Assembly (NCBI GenBank): GCA_947487895.1
Contig: CANKYF010000012.1
Coordinates: forward strand, 83,410 to 147,409
Source of the DNA: an uncultured Flavobacteriaceae bacterium
GTDB lineage: Bacteria; Bacteroidota; Bacteroidia; Flavobacteriales; Flavobacteriaceae
DNA: 64,000 bases
Reading direction: 5' to 3'
Below are positions 27,118 to 37,993 of the stretch, one piece after another. How positions within the stretch are numbered: the first letter of the stretch is position 1; each line of letters begins with the position of its first letter. The position numbers and the translations under genes were made by a program. The notes below the pieces were generated by a model. It saw nothing but the letters and a program-made list of their open reading frames with translations. It had not been told where the DNA came from and searched no databases.

Positions 27118-27666
27118 TTAATTAATAATATGTTTTTTAGGTCTTAATTTTTTGTATAACTGCGAAATTGCTCTGTGCCTTCTAGACATTAAAGTACCTA
27201 TAGGAATACCAGTTTCTTCTTCTATTTCTTTATAGGTATAGCCTTCAAAATCTATAGCTATAATAATGTTTCTATAATCAGGTTTTAAGTCTAGAATAGC
27301 ATCTTTCAAAGCCTCTTTCATTTGTTCAGGGTATGAATTGTCAGGTGATTCATATATCACCGATGCAAATTCTAAGAGTTTGTTTTCGTTTTGTGTTTCA
27401 AAATCAATGCTACTTTTTTTAGAACCACTTCGCATGACATCAATCACCTTATTTTTTAAAGCCCTGTATACAAAGCCAGCAACATTATTTATAGGAGAAT
27501 ACCGGTCTGCTCCAGTAAATAACTTTAAAGCAACATCTTGAATAATATCTTCTGGGTCATTATTAACACTAGCTTTTAATTTAGAGTTAACATAACCTTT
27601 TAAAGAATTATATTCTTCGTTAAAGAAGACTTTTAGTTTTTTGTTGTTTTCTGATTGATGACTCAT
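27118..27666 (-). CDS. ECF-type RNA polymerase sigma factor
   Basis: 182 residues. Region 2 lies at about 10-80 (NDPEDIIQDVALKLFTGADR, then NVAGFVYRALKNKVIDVMRS) and region 4 at 115-165 (LKPDYRNIIIAIDFEGYTYK, then EIEEETGIPIGTLMSRRHRA). This is a complete group 4 sigma factor that directs RNA polymerase to a stress or envelope regulon. It heads a three-gene operon with a membrane protein and an HMA-like protein. A GTAAC-N16-CGTC promoter lies 85-110 bp upstream and fits autoregulation. Confidence 0.9.
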   Translation of the reverse strand: MSHQSENNKKLKVFFNEEYNSLKGYVNSKLKASVNNDPEDIIQDVALKLFTGADRYSPINNVAGFVYRALKNKVIDVMRSGSKKSSIDFETQNENKLLEFASVIYESPDNSYPEQMKEALKDAILDLKPDYRNIIIAIDFEGYTYKEIEEETGIPIGTLMSRRHRAISQLYKKLRPKKHIIN

Positions 27667-27744
27667 GTAAAGACGCTTTTTAAAGGCGCTTCAATTATAA
27701 AGACGCAACTTTTTTTACTTATTGCATTTTTTTTGATTATTTTT

Positions 27745-27776
27745 TATAAAGACGATTAACTACCCTAAAAGTTACC
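27745..27776 (-). promoter_or_regulatory. ECF-type promoter upstream of the sigma gene
   Basis: On the minus strand GGTAAC (27771-27776) is followed after 16 nt by CGTCTTTATA (27745-27754). AAC-N16-CGT is the general ECF promoter pattern. Two further CGTCTTTA copies occur nearer the gene, at about 27698-27705 and 27667-27674, but without a good AAC element at the right distance. The second ECF sigma gene at 42871 has the same arrangement. Confidence 0.6.
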
Positions 27777-27780
27777 TTGT

Positions 27781-28893
27781 TTATTCAATTAAATTAAAAT
27801 CTAAAGTATTGAATGTCTTACCATTAATTATAATACTCACTTTATGCAATCCTGAATGGAACTTTCTTGTTGTTATTATTTTAAAAGATTGTTTTCTATG
27901 AACATTTGTAATGCTATTACCTTCATAAATCTTTTCACTTATTTTAAAAACTTTAGGAGATAAAGAGCCATTAGCCTTCTGATAATGAATAGCATATTCT
28001 AACCTTATTTTAGAAGGTTTTTTAGCTGTATTTTTTAGTTGAAATTTAAATTCAAGTGAATCTCCAATTTTTACTTTAGGTGTAAGTATTTTAAAATCTT
28101 CAATTTTAATGTTTTTAACAGAGCCAAAACCAAAAAGTTCCATAAGCTCTGGGTGACCTTGTTTTAAAAGGGTACGAGAAGCATGCTTTACTAATTTATC
28201 AGTTTCTTTAGTTTTACCAAACCACTTTTTTGCAATACTTACTACAATTTTTGGATGATCTTTAGCTATATCATTTAAGTTATTAGCAACACTTCTCCTT
28301 ACATATTCAGATGCATCATCTTTAAGGTTTTCCAGAATGGGCAAAATAGTTGATGGGTCTTTTTTTAAGAATGGTAATGCCATAGCCCAAGGTAGTCTAG
28401 GTCTAGAGCCTTCAGAGGCTAAACGACGCACATGAAGATTCTTGTGTTTAGACCATTTTAGTAGTTGTTTTATAGCTTTTGCTTCATATGTAATTATAAA
28501 CGGTCTAATAGCAAACTCACAACTAGTAAATGGTGTAATGAGTTCCATAGCATTCATTGAGGTGTCATAATCATCTAAACCATATTGTTCAATATAATCA
28601 GGAAAGAACATGTAAGCTAAGGTGTCATAGTCTGTTACCTTTTCCTTATTTCTAAGGAGTTCAATACATTTTAAAATACTTTCTACATCTTTTTTATAAT
28701 TTTTACTCAAGTAGTTGTGTAGTGTTAATGTAGAATGACGCATACGCTCTTTAAGTTCTAAATTGTCCCATTCTTCATTATAAATATCACTTATGAATCC
28801 TTTTTTATTGAAATCAGGAACTACCGTTGAAAAAGTTTCAGTAAAGCTTTCAAATAGAGATTTACTGTAAATGTATTTAAGTGGTTCTGGCAT
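27781..28893 (-). CDS. AlkD-like DNA alkylation repair protein (HEAT repeats)
   Basis: 370 residues. The middle consists of HEAT-like helical repeats (LLKWSKHKNLHVRRLASEGS, then DDASEYVRRSVANNLNDIAK) as in the AlkC/AlkD family of base-excision glycosylases. SRPRLPWAMALPFLKKDP is a motif common in this branch. The C-terminal ~100 residues (KVKIGDSLEFKFQLKNTAKK) form an immunoglobulin-like extension found in the longer AlkC-type forms. It probably removes alkylated bases, but catalytic residues were not verified. No operon partner. Confidence 0.8.
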   Translation of the reverse strand: MPEPLKYIYSKSLFESFTETFSTVVPDFNKKGFISDIYNEEWDNLELKERMRHSTLTLHNYLSKNYKKDVESILKCIELLRNKEKVTDYDTLAYMFFPDYIEQYGLDDYDTSMNAMELITPFTSCEFAIRPFIITYEAKAIKQLLKWSKHKNLHVRRLASEGSRPRLPWAMALPFLKKDPSTILPILENLKDDASEYVRRSVANNLNDIAKDHPKIVVSIAKKWFGKTKETDKLVKHASRTLLKQGHPELMELFGFGSVKNIKIEDFKILTPKVKIGDSLEFKFQLKNTAKKPSKIRLEYAIHYQKANGSLSPKVFKISEKIYEGNSITNVHRKQSFKIITTRKFHSGLHKVSIIINGKTFNTLDFNLIE

Positions 28894-29033
28894 TGTAGTT
28901 TTTTATTTAAGACAAATTTATTAGTCAAATGTGACAGAATATGTCAGTGGTTAAAAATATTTTTTTATTAATTCAATTAGAAGCGATTTGTTAATAACAA
29001 GACTTAAATAACACTAAAACAATTCCTGAATAA

Positions 29034-30713
<1,680 letters not shown>

Positions 30714-30720
30714 AATTGGA

Positions 30721-30738
30721 TAGCTTATTGATAAGCTA
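30721..30738 (+). other. Short inverted repeat after pyrG
   Basis: TAGCTTA and TAAGCTA pair around TTGA, directly before the terminator hairpin. It may stabilise the mRNA end. Confidence 0.4.
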
Positions 30739-30743
30739 TTATC

Positions 30744-30770
30744 ATTCCTGCTTTTAGCAGGAATCTTTTT
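30744..30770 (+). terminator. Rho-independent terminator after pyrG
   Basis: ATTCCTGC and GCAGGAAT form an 8-bp stem with a short T-rich loop, followed by a T-run. It lies 30 nt after the pyrG stop and just before yidC. Confidence 0.85.
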
Positions 30771-30785
30771 AATATAAGATATATA

Positions 30786-32681
30786 ATGGAAGAAAAGAAG
30801 TTAGATTTAAATTCAATAATAGGTTTTGTACTTATTTTTGGAATTTTAGCTTATATGTTATGGCAAAATCAGCCAACGCCAGAAGAATTAGAAGCTCAAG
30901 AAAAAGCGAAGCAAGAAAAGGTTGAGGCAGAGAAAAAAGTTAATGAAGACAGCCAAAATTTTGTGACTTCTGCAAAAGATTTTCCAGCGGGAAAAGAGTT
31001 AGATTCACTTCAAAAAGCTCAGCTTAAAAATAAGTTAGGAATTTTAGCCTATTCAGAACTGTTATCAACAGGTAAAAATGAAACTGTTGTTGAAACAGAT
31101 TTGTATGAGTTAAAGTTTAGTCATCGTGGTGGTTACTTATCTGAAGTTAAGCTAAAACAATTTGTAGATTATGATTCTGTTCCTATCTATATTATAAAAG
31201 ATAATAATGCCTTATTCAATATTGATTTTGGTACTACAGATAGTAGAATTGTAAATACAAAAGATAGATACTTTCAGCCTTCGGTTACTAAAAACGGAGA
31301 CAATACCATTGTTTCAATGAAGTTTAAAATATCTGAATCTAAATTTTTAGAGTACAGATATGAGTTGAAACCAGATGATTACATGATAGACTTTAATGTG
31401 CGTACGCAAGGTATGAGTGATATCATAAATAGTTCTCAAGCTATTAATCTAGATTGGAAATTGAAAGGGTATCGTCATGCAAAAAGTATTTCTTATGAAA
31501 ACAGATATACAGACACACATTATGAGTATGAAGGTGGTAAAGATGATTTTTCAAGACAGGGTGATGACGAATTAGAAGATGTTACCTGGATAGGGTATAA
31601 GCAACATTTCTTCTCTTCTGTTTTATTAACAGATAAAGCTTTTAAAACGGCTAGTATAAAAACTGAAAATTTAGTTGAAGATGAAGCTATAGATACTGTA
31701 TATACTAAAATGTTTGCTTCAAAAATTCCTTTAGAATTAAAAGGAGGAGAGCTTAATGAGTCTATGGATTGGTATTATGGTCCAAGTGATTTTAAGGTTT
31801 TAAATACTTACGATAAAAACTTAGATGAATTAGTACCATTTGGTTGGGGTATTTTTGGTTGGATAAACCGTTACATATTCATGCCTTTATTTGGCTTTTT
31901 AGGCGGATTTATGCCTTACGGTATTGCTATTGTAGTCATGACCATTTTAGTGAAAATATGTTTGTCTTTTGTGCAATACAAGCAATTCTTATCTCAGGCA
32001 AAAATGAAAATTTTAAAGCCAGAGTTAGATGCCATTAGAGAAAAGCATAAGAACAATAAAATGAAGGCGCAACAGGAAACAATGGCATTGCAAACCAAAG
32101 CAGGAGCAAGCCCAATGGCGGGTTGTTTACCAGCTTTGATACAGTTGCCAGTATTTTATGCGTTATTCCAGTTTTTCCCATCTGCGTTCGATTTAAGACA
32201 GAAAAGTTTCTTATGGGTAGAAGATTTATCATCTTATGATGTTATAGCTAATCTTCCTTTTAGAATTCCGTTCTATGGGGATCACGTAAGTTTATTTCCG
32301 TTATTAGCCTCTATTGCAATTTTCTTCTACATGCGTTTAACAACAGGACAAAATGTTCAAATGCAACAGCCACAGCAAGAAGGAATGCCGGATATGAGTA
32401 AAATGATGAAGTATATGATGTACTTCTCTCCAATAATGATGTTATTCTTCTTTAATAACTATGCATCCGGATTGAGTTTGTATTATTTCATTTCTAACTT
32501 AATTAGTATTGGTATTATTTTAGTAATTAAAAATTATATTCTTGATGAAGATAAAATACATGCTCAGATTCAAGAGAATAAAAAGAAACCTAAAAAGCAA
32601 AATAAATTTCAAGCAAGAATGCAGGAAATGATGGAGCAAGCTGAAAAACAAAGGCAAGCTCAACAAAAAGGAAAGAAATAA
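30786..32681 (+). CDS. yidC: Membrane protein insertase YidC
   Basis: 631 residues. It inserts and folds inner-membrane proteins, alone or with SecYEG. The N-terminal anchor LNSIIGFVLIFGILAYMLWQ is followed by the large periplasmic beta domain (about 90-350) and the conserved C-terminal core of five membrane segments (YGIAIVVMTILVKICLSFVQ, then GCLPALIQLPVFYALFQFFP). The C-terminal tail is basic and Gln-rich (KKKPKKQNKFQARMQEMMEQ), as expected for ribosome contact. Length fits Bacteroidota YidC. Confidence 0.97.
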   Translation: MEEKKLDLNSIIGFVLIFGILAYMLWQNQPTPEELEAQEKAKQEKVEAEKKVNEDSQNFVTSAKDFPAGKELDSLQKAQLKNKLGILAYSELLSTGKNETVVETDLYELKFSHRGGYLSEVKLKQFVDYDSVPIYIIKDNNALFNIDFGTTDSRIVNTKDRYFQPSVTKNGDNTIVSMKFKISESKFLEYRYELKPDDYMIDFNVRTQGMSDIINSSQAINLDWKLKGYRHAKSISYENRYTDTHYEYEGGKDDFSRQGDDELEDVTWIGYKQHFFSSVLLTDKAFKTASIKTENLVEDEAIDTVYTKMFASKIPLELKGGELNESMDWYYGPSDFKVLNTYDKNLDELVPFGWGIFGWINRYIFMPLFGFLGGFMPYGIAIVVMTILVKICLSFVQYKQFLSQAKMKILKPELDAIREKHKNNKMKAQQETMALQTKAGASPMAGCLPALIQLPVFYALFQFFPSAFDLRQKSFLWVEDLSSYDVIANLPFRIPFYGDHVSLFPLLASIAIFFYMRLTTGQNVQMQQPQQEGMPDMSKMMKYMMYFSPIMMLFFFNNYASGLSLYYFISNLISIGIILVIKNYILDEDKIHAQIQENKKKPKKQNKFQARMQEMMEQAEKQRQAQQKGKK

Positions 32682-32701
32682 ATATAATGTCAACCAGAAC
32701 T

Positions 32702-32780
32702 GTCACGCTGAGTGTTACAGTGAGATGTCATACTGAGCTTGTCGAAGTATTGTCGAAATGTGCAGTCGAAGTGTTGTTTT
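32702..32780. repeat. Dispersed intergenic repeat, TGAGCTTGTCGAAG type
   Basis: Contains GTCATACTGAGCTTGTCGAA and a further nearby copy GCAGTCGAAGTG. This is a Bacteroidota intergenic repeat family also seen at 17750 and 57233. No gene lies in 32682-33136 apart from this, a terminator and an inverted repeat. Confidence 0.5.
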
Positions 32781-32801
32781 AGGTTCTCATTATTAATTTA
32801 T

Positions 32802-32846
32802 AAAAAAGCTGCCAACTTTAGTGTTTTTAAGTTTGGCAGCTTTTTT
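32802..32846 (+). terminator. Rho-independent terminator after yidC
   Basis: AAAAAAGCTGCCAA and TTGGCAGCTTTTTT pair across a loop of about 17 nt, with T-run and A-run flanks. It lies 120 nt after yidC. Confidence 0.8.
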
Positions 32847-32933
32847 GTTAGTGAAACTCAATTTTGAAAAGTTTTAATAACGTATTCAGAATTGAAAGTT
32901 GAATAAGAGACTGTCTAATAATTAATTATTAGA

Positions 32934-33020
32934 CGTCATTACGAGAAATTGTAATTTCGAAGTAATCTCATAATCGAAAATATAAATTTTAAAGATTCCT
33001 TCACTACATTCGGAATGACG
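32934..33020. repeat. Intergenic inverted repeat with CGTCATT/AATGACG ends
   Basis: CGTCATT (32934-32940) and AATGACG (33014-33020) bound a ~87-bp segment with inner TTACGAGAAATTG and CACTACATTCGG. The flanking ACTGTC (32910) and GACAGT (33029) extend the pairing. It is followed by GTCATTTCTGCTTGAGCAGG near 33093, another common Bacteroidota palindrome. Confidence 0.5.
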
Positions 33021-33136
33021 CCTTCTTGGACAGTTCATTTATTTTTGGTTTGATAATTGTTATACCAAAATAAAGTATTTATCGTTTAATTTATTGTCAT
33101 TTCTGCTTGAGCAGGAATCCACAATCAGTTTAAATT

Positions 33137-33844
33137 ATGAGAATTTTTAGAGTTATTATTATCGTTATTTTTACGTCTTTTTCAGTTTCATCTCAAACTA
33201 TAAATCAATTTGATGAAAGTGGTAAACGTCATGGTGTTTGGAAAAAGTATTTTGAAGGTACAAAAGTGCTTAGGTACGAAGGACAATTTAGTCATGGAAA
33301 AGAAATAGGCACTTTTAGTTTCTATAAGAATATTAGAAAGAAAGCCGTTTTAACAGCTTCTAAAGTTTTTAATGAAACTAATAATACTGCTATTGTTACA
33401 TTTTTCACTTCAAAAGGAAAAATTATTAGTGAAGGAAGAATGGATGGTAAGAAATATGTTGGCGAATGGAAGTATTACCACAGTAATTCTGATAAACTAA
33501 TGACTTTAGAGAATTACAATAAAAATGGAAACTTAGACGGAGAACGATTAGTATATTATGACAACGGACAGTTAGCCGAAAAAAGAAGTTATATTGATGG
33601 TAAATTAGATGGCGAGTCTTTTTGGTATTCGGTTAAAAATATAGCCCTAAAACATTTTATTTATGTAAATGGGGAATTACATGGTATATCTAAATACTAC
33701 AACCCTAAAGGAGAGTTAATTATAGAAGGAAGGTATAAGCATGATAAAAAACATGGTATTTGGAAATACTATGAGAATGGGGTATTAACTGAAGAAAAAG
33801 ATTTTACTGTTAGGTCAAAATATAAAAAGAAAAAAACTCCCTGA
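33137..33844 (+). CDS. MORN-variant repeat protein (YwqK-like), exported
   Basis: 235 residues with a signal peptide (VIIIVIFTSFSVSSQ). The body is built from MORN-like beta-hairpin repeats of about 22 residues (GKRHGVWKKYFEG, GEWKYYHSN, GERLVYYDNGQLAEKRSY, HGIWKYYENGVLTEE). Databases often label this family as YwqK-type antitoxin, but the exported form in Bacteroidota has no known toxin partner here and the function is unknown. The stem of the downstream terminator includes the last codons. Confidence 0.8.
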   Translation: MRIFRVIIIVIFTSFSVSSQTINQFDESGKRHGVWKKYFEGTKVLRYEGQFSHGKEIGTFSFYKNIRKKAVLTASKVFNETNNTAIVTFFTSKGKIISEGRMDGKKYVGEWKYYHSNSDKLMTLENYNKNGNLDGERLVYYDNGQLAEKRSYIDGKLDGESFWYSVKNIALKHFIYVNGELHGISKYYNPKGELIIEGRYKHDKKHGIWKYYENGVLTEEKDFTVRSKYKKKKTP

Positions 33845-33865
33845 TAACTCAGGGAGTCCTTTTTC
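33836..33865 (+). terminator. Terminator overlapping the stop of the MORN-repeat gene
   Basis: ACTCCCTGA and TCAGGGAGT form a 9-bp stem around TAAC, followed by TTTTT. The stem begins in the last codons of the gene, so the stop codon is in or next to the stem. Confidence 0.85.
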
Positions 33866-33973
33866 ATAGACAATTTTAATAGAGGGATAGCTATTAATAA
33901 TCTATGAGACATGCGGTTAATTAAAAATTAACCAAACAACAACTAAACCAATGTCAATGTCACTTAAATTATA

Positions 33974-35386
33974 TTATTGCAAATCTGGTAATGCTACTTT
34001 GTTAATTACATGAATAACACCATTTCCAGCTTGAACGTCAACAGCAATGATTCCAATATCAGAAGCCCCAGAACCATCTGTTACATCTGCAATATTTCCA
34101 TTGGTGCCTGGTAAAGTTATTGTTAAATTATTACCATGTAAGCTTGGAGCAACAGTATCTCCGTCTGGTGTTAAATCTCCTGATTGTACATTTAAACCAC
34201 CAACTACATGATGTAAAAGTACTTGTGTTAGTGTAGGCTCTGCAGGCACATCACCTAGAGCAGTAAAAGCATCATTTGTTGGTGCAAATACTGTAAATGG
34301 AGGATTTATATCATCCATATTATCATCAGTTGTTCTACTTAGTATAGCTGCAAAGTCTGTTGCAGGTGTTAAGGTTGTTAAAGCACTAACTAAAGTTGAA
34401 AAATTAGGATCAGCTAAAGCAAATGTAACCACTGTTGGTATATCAATAACAGTATCTATAGCATGAATAATACCATTAGTACCAACAACATCTGCTGCTG
34501 CAACTGTAGAGACACCATTAAATTTTACACCATCAGATGTATTGAAATATAAACTTAAATTATTCATTCCTGAACCAGTACCAAGAGTATTTGTATAACC
34601 TGCACCAGCATTAGTAAGATCTGTTGAAACAACATTTCCCGTAAGTACATGATTTAGTAGAAGGTTTGCAAGAGCATCAGTAGGAACGTCACCTAAAGCA
34701 GCACCATCTAAAAAGTTTGTGAAAGCTGTATTGTCTGGAGCAAGCACTGTAAAAGGACCAGCACCACTTAAAACAGTCACTAAATCACCATCAGCAGCAC
34801 CTAAAGCAGCCACTAGACTTGTAAAACCAGGGTTAGCTATTGCATGATCTACTACAGAAGGTAAACCAATAACACCATTAACTATATGAATAATTCCATT
34901 AGTTGCATCAATATTTGGTGTGTCTACACTTGAAACACCGTTTAGAGAAACACCATTAGAAGTATCTACAAACATGCTAATGTTTAATTCAGTACCTTCT
35001 TGGGTTGCTAATGTGCTAACATATCCTGTTGATAATGCAGATGATGCTAACTCACCAACTATAACATGGTTTAATAAAACCTGAGTTAATACGTCTACAG
35101 GAACATCATTTAATGAAGCAAAGTTGTTAGCAGCTAAAAAGTTATTAAAAGCTGTGTTTGTTGGTGCAAAAACAGTGAATTCACCAGTACCATTTAAAGT
35201 ATTTACTAAATCGGCACGTTGTAGTGCAAGAACTAATGTACTTAGGTCTGGAGTTGCTTGCGCAAGTTCGGCAATAGTTTCTGGAATAAACTGAGGCGTA
35301 TTATCATCATCGTTGCTACACGATACAATAAATACCAGAGAAAGGGTCAAGAAAAATAAATTTTTTAAAGAAATAAAATGTTTCAT
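33974..35386 (-). CDS. Fasciclin-domain lipoprotein (three domains)
   Basis: 470 residues with a lipoprotein signal (FFLTLSLVFIVSCSNDDD). Three tandem FAS1/fasciclin domains are visible, each with the conserved FTVFAPTN/APDN and the NHVL/HHVV motifs: about 40-170 (GEFTVFAPTNTAFNNFL, LLNHVIVGE), 175-310 (GPFTVLAPDNTAFTNFL, LLNHVLTGN) and 320-470 (PPFTVFAPTNDAFTALG, LLHHVVGGL). FAS1 domains mediate cell-surface adhesion. It is probably an outer-membrane surface lipoprotein. No partner in the operon. Confidence 0.93.
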   Translation of the reverse strand: MKHFISLKNLFFLTLSLVFIVSCSNDDDNTPQFIPETIAELAQATPDLSTLVLALQRADLVNTLNGTGEFTVFAPTNTAFNNFLAANNFASLNDVPVDVLTQVLLNHVIVGELASSALSTGYVSTLATQEGTELNISMFVDTSNGVSLNGVSSVDTPNIDATNGIIHIVNGVIGLPSVVDHAIANPGFTSLVAALGAADGDLVTVLSGAGPFTVLAPDNTAFTNFLDGAALGDVPTDALANLLLNHVLTGNVVSTDLTNAGAGYTNTLGTGSGMNNLSLYFNTSDGVKFNGVSTVAAADVVGTNGIIHAIDTVIDIPTVVTFALADPNFSTLVSALTTLTPATDFAAILSRTTDDNMDDINPPFTVFAPTNDAFTALGDVPAEPTLTQVLLHHVVGGLNVQSGDLTPDGDTVAPSLHGNNLTITLPGTNGNIADVTDGSGASDIGIIAVDVQAGNGVIHVINKVALPDLQ

Positions 35387-35529
35387 AGCTTCTGAAGTTT
35401 AATTAATGTTTAACAAATTTATAAAATAATTAAACAAAAATCCAAATTTTGTTTAATAAAATTTAATTTATGTTAAACAAAAGTGAATTTCAACTGATCT
35501 TTTTCAAAGATTATTTTTGTAAATATGTG

Positions 35530-35537
35530 TATCTTTG
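35530..35537 (+). promoter_or_regulatory. -7 promoter box for mnmA
   Basis: TATCTTTG matches TAnnTTTG exactly. An in-frame TTG at 35535 lies within it, supporting the ATG at 35556 as the true start. Confidence 0.5.
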
Positions 35538-35555
35538 TACCCTAATTTTTTTAAG

Positions 35556-36743
35556 ATGAAACGTGTCATTGTAGGACTTTCAGGAGGTGTAGACTCTAGT
35601 GTTGCTGCTTATTTACTTAAGGAGCAAGGTTATGAAGTTATAGGCTTGTTCATGAAAAATTGGCATGATGATTCTGTAACTATTTCTAATGAGTGTCCTT
35701 GGTTAGATGATAGTAACGATGCCATGTTGGTTGCTGAAAAATTAGGAATTCCTTTTCAAACGGTAGATTTAAGTGAGCAGTATAAAGAGCGCATTGTTGA
35801 TTATATGTTCCATGAATATGAAAAAGGAAGAACGCCAAATCCTGATGTTCTTTGTAATAGAGAGATAAAATTTGACGTATTTATGAAGATAGCTCTTGAT
35901 TTAGGAGCTGATTATGTTGCCACGGGCCATTATTGTAGAAAAGGAACTGTAGAAAAACAAGGGAATAACGTATATCAATTATTGGCTGGAGTAGATAACA
36001 ATAAAGATCAGTCTTATTTTTTGTGTCAATTATCCCAAGAACAATTATCTAAAGCATTATTTCCTATTGGAGAGTTAACCAAGCCAGAAGTGAGAGAAAT
36101 TGCTAATGAAATTGGTTTGGTTACAGCAGATAAAAAGGACTCTCAAGGACTTTGTTTTATTGGTAAAGTCAAATTGCCAGATTTTTTACAGCAACAATTA
36201 AAGCCAAAAGAAGGTGTTATTGTTGAAATTTCTAAAGAACAAGACTTATACAATCAGAAGATTCCAGAATTTAAAACTGAAGAAGATAAATTACAGTTTC
36301 TATCTAAAAAAACAGATTACTCAATTGAATTAGGAAAAGTAATGGGTAAACACCAAGGGGCACATTATTTTACTAAAGGGCAACGAAAAGGACTTGCTGT
36401 GGGAGGAACGGTAGAACCTTTATTTGTTATTGATACAGATGTTGAAGAAAATGTAATTTACACTGGGCAAGGAAAAGAACATCCTGGTTTGTTAAAAAAA
36501 GCTTTGTTTGTGAGTAATGATGAATTGCATTGGATTCGTGAAGATTTAGCACTTAATGTGGATGAAAAGATGCAAGTTGAAGCTCGTATTAGATATAGAC
36601 AACCATTACAAAAAGCAACATTACATAAGGTAGATTCTGGATTGTATGTTGAATTTGAAGATTACCAATCGGCAATTACAGAAGGACAATTTGTGGCATG
36701 GTATAATAATGATGAGCTTTTGGGTTCAGGCGTTATTTCTTAA
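35556..36743 (+). CDS. mnmA: tRNA-specific 2-thiouridylase MnmA
   Basis: 395 residues from ATG 35556. It adds sulphur to U34 of tRNA Glu, Gln and Lys. Features: the N-terminal PP-loop [16 protein letters not shown], the first catalytic cysteine in [13 protein letters not shown], the second in SQGLCFIGK, and the C-terminal beta barrel ([18 protein letters not shown] segment and [19 protein letters not shown]). Typical length. It is followed 8 nt later by a flavin oxidoreductase gene and probably shares its transcript. Confidence 0.97.
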   Translation: MKRVIVGLSGGVDSSVAAYLLKEQGYEVIGLFMKNWHDDSVTISNECPWLDDSNDAMLVAEKLGIPFQTVDLSEQYKERIVDYMFHEYEKGRTPNPDVLCNREIKFDVFMKIALDLGADYVATGHYCRKGTVEKQGNNVYQLLAGVDNNKDQSYFLCQLSQEQLSKALFPIGELTKPEVREIANEIGLVTADKKDSQGLCFIGKVKLPDFLQQQLKPKEGVIVEISKEQDLYNQKIPEFKTEEDKLQFLSKKTDYSIELGKVMGKHQGAHYFTKGQRKGLAVGGTVEPLFVIDTDVEENVIYTGQGKEHPGLLKKALFVSNDELHWIREDLALNVDEKMQVEARIRYRQPLQKATLHKVDSGLYVEFEDYQSAITEGQFVAWYNNDELLGSGVIS

Positions 36744-36751
36744 ATTTAACC

Positions 36752-37693
36752 ATGTCAAATAAAATAACAGAACTTTTTAATATTCAATATCCAATTATTC
36801 AAGGTGGAATGGTTTGGAATAGTGGTTGGCGCTTAGCATCAGCTGTAAGTAATTCTGGCGGTCTAGGTTTAATAGGAGCAGGTTCTATGTATCCTGAGGT
36901 GCTTCGTGAACATATTCAAAAGTGTAAGAAAGCTACAGATAAACCGTTTGGTGTGAACGTACCTATGTTGTATCCAGACATTCAGGAAATAATGAATATT
37001 ATTGTAGAGGAAGGTGTAAAAATAGTATTCACCTCCGCAGGAAATCCTAAAACATGGACGCATTGGCTACAGGAACAAGGTATTATAGTGGTGCATGTTG
37101 TGAGTAGTGTAAAGTTTGCATTAAAGGCGCAAGATGCTGGGGTTAATGCAGTTGTTGCTGAAGGTTTTGAAGCTGGTGGGCATAATGGTAGAGATGAAAC
37201 CACAACTTTAGCTTTAATTCCAATGGTTAAAGAACATATTGAAATTCCATTAATTGCTGCAGGTGGTATTGCCACAGGCAGGGCAATGCTAGCTACTATG
37301 ATTTTAGGAGCAGATGGTGTTCAAATGGGGAGTAGATTTGTAGCCAGCGAAGAAAGTTCATCGCACCAATCTTTTAAACAAACAGTTATTGATGCTAAAG
37401 AAGGAGACACCCAATTAACCTTAAAAGAGTTGGCTCCAGTGAGGCTTATTAAAAATAAGTTTTACAATGAAGTACAAGAACTGTATAAAACAGCACCTAC
37501 AGTTGAACAACTTAAAGAGTTGTTGGGAAGAGCTAGAGCCAAAAAAGGAATGTTTGAAGGAGATTTAGATAATGGTGAATTAGAAATAGGTCAAATATCA
37601 GGCTTAATTCATGATATTAAACCTGTTAGCCAAATTATTCATGATATCATTAATGAATTCAATTTAGCAAAAGTAGAAGTAGTTTCTTTCTAG
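36752..37693 (+). CDS. Nitronate monooxygenase / FabK-like flavin oxidoreductase
   Basis: 313 residues of the NPD/FabK TIM-barrel family. The FMN-binding and substrate motifs PIIQGGMVWNSGWRLASAVS, VAEGFEAGGHNGRDETTT and AAGGIATGRAMLATMILGAD (with VQMGSRFVAS after it) are clear. Members either oxidise nitronates or act as enoyl-ACP reductase II; sequence alone does not decide. It sits 8 nt behind mnmA and is followed by a terminator. Confidence 0.9.
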   Translation: MSNKITELFNIQYPIIQGGMVWNSGWRLASAVSNSGGLGLIGAGSMYPEVLREHIQKCKKATDKPFGVNVPMLYPDIQEIMNIIVEEGVKIVFTSAGNPKTWTHWLQEQGIIVVHVVSSVKFALKAQDAGVNAVVAEGFEAGGHNGRDETTTLALIPMVKEHIEIPLIAAGGIATGRAMLATMILGADGVQMGSRFVASEESSSHQSFKQTVIDAKEGDTQLTLKELAPVRLIKNKFYNEVQELYKTAPTVEQLKELLGRARAKKGMFEGDLDNGELEIGQISGLIHDIKPVSQIIHDIINEFNLAKVEVVSF

Positions 37694-37716
37694 AAGAATA
37701 TAAAATTTATAAATTG

Positions 37717-37747
37717 AAAAGGAGGAACATGAGTTCCTCCTTTTTTT
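37717..37747 (+). terminator. Rho-independent terminator
   Basis: AAAAGGAGGAAC and GTTCCTCCTTTT pair around ATGA, with a T-run. It ends the mnmA-oxidoreductase unit. The following ~245 bp up to the MATE gene holds no gene. Confidence 0.9.
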
Positions 37748-37981
37748 ATATTGAAACATTATAACTTAGCTCTCTTCAATCCCTAATAAAATAAAGCCTA
37801 AAGTTTCAATTAATCGAAAGCAACGAATGCTTGACGATTCAATAGTAAATGTAGGCTAAGGTTTAGCAAAAATATAAAAAATAACTCCTTATTTATTTGA
37901 AAGTTACATTGAGTTATTAACATATGCATATAGCAAAAATGCAATCTATTTATAAAATTAGCTTAAGAAAAAGGGAAGGTT

Positions 37982-37989
37982 TACTTTTG
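37982..37989 (+). promoter_or_regulatory. -7 promoter box abutting the MATE gene
   Basis: TACTTTTG lies 4 nt before the ATG at 37994. The transcript would start at or very close to the start codon. The same TTACTTTTGC decamer precedes guaA. Confidence 0.5.
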
Positions 37990-37993
37990 CCAA

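Noticed and set aside
33137..33844. Toxin-antitoxin module for the MORN-repeat (YwqK-like) protein
   Set aside because: It has a signal peptide and no adjacent toxin-like gene; the antitoxin label is only a database name.
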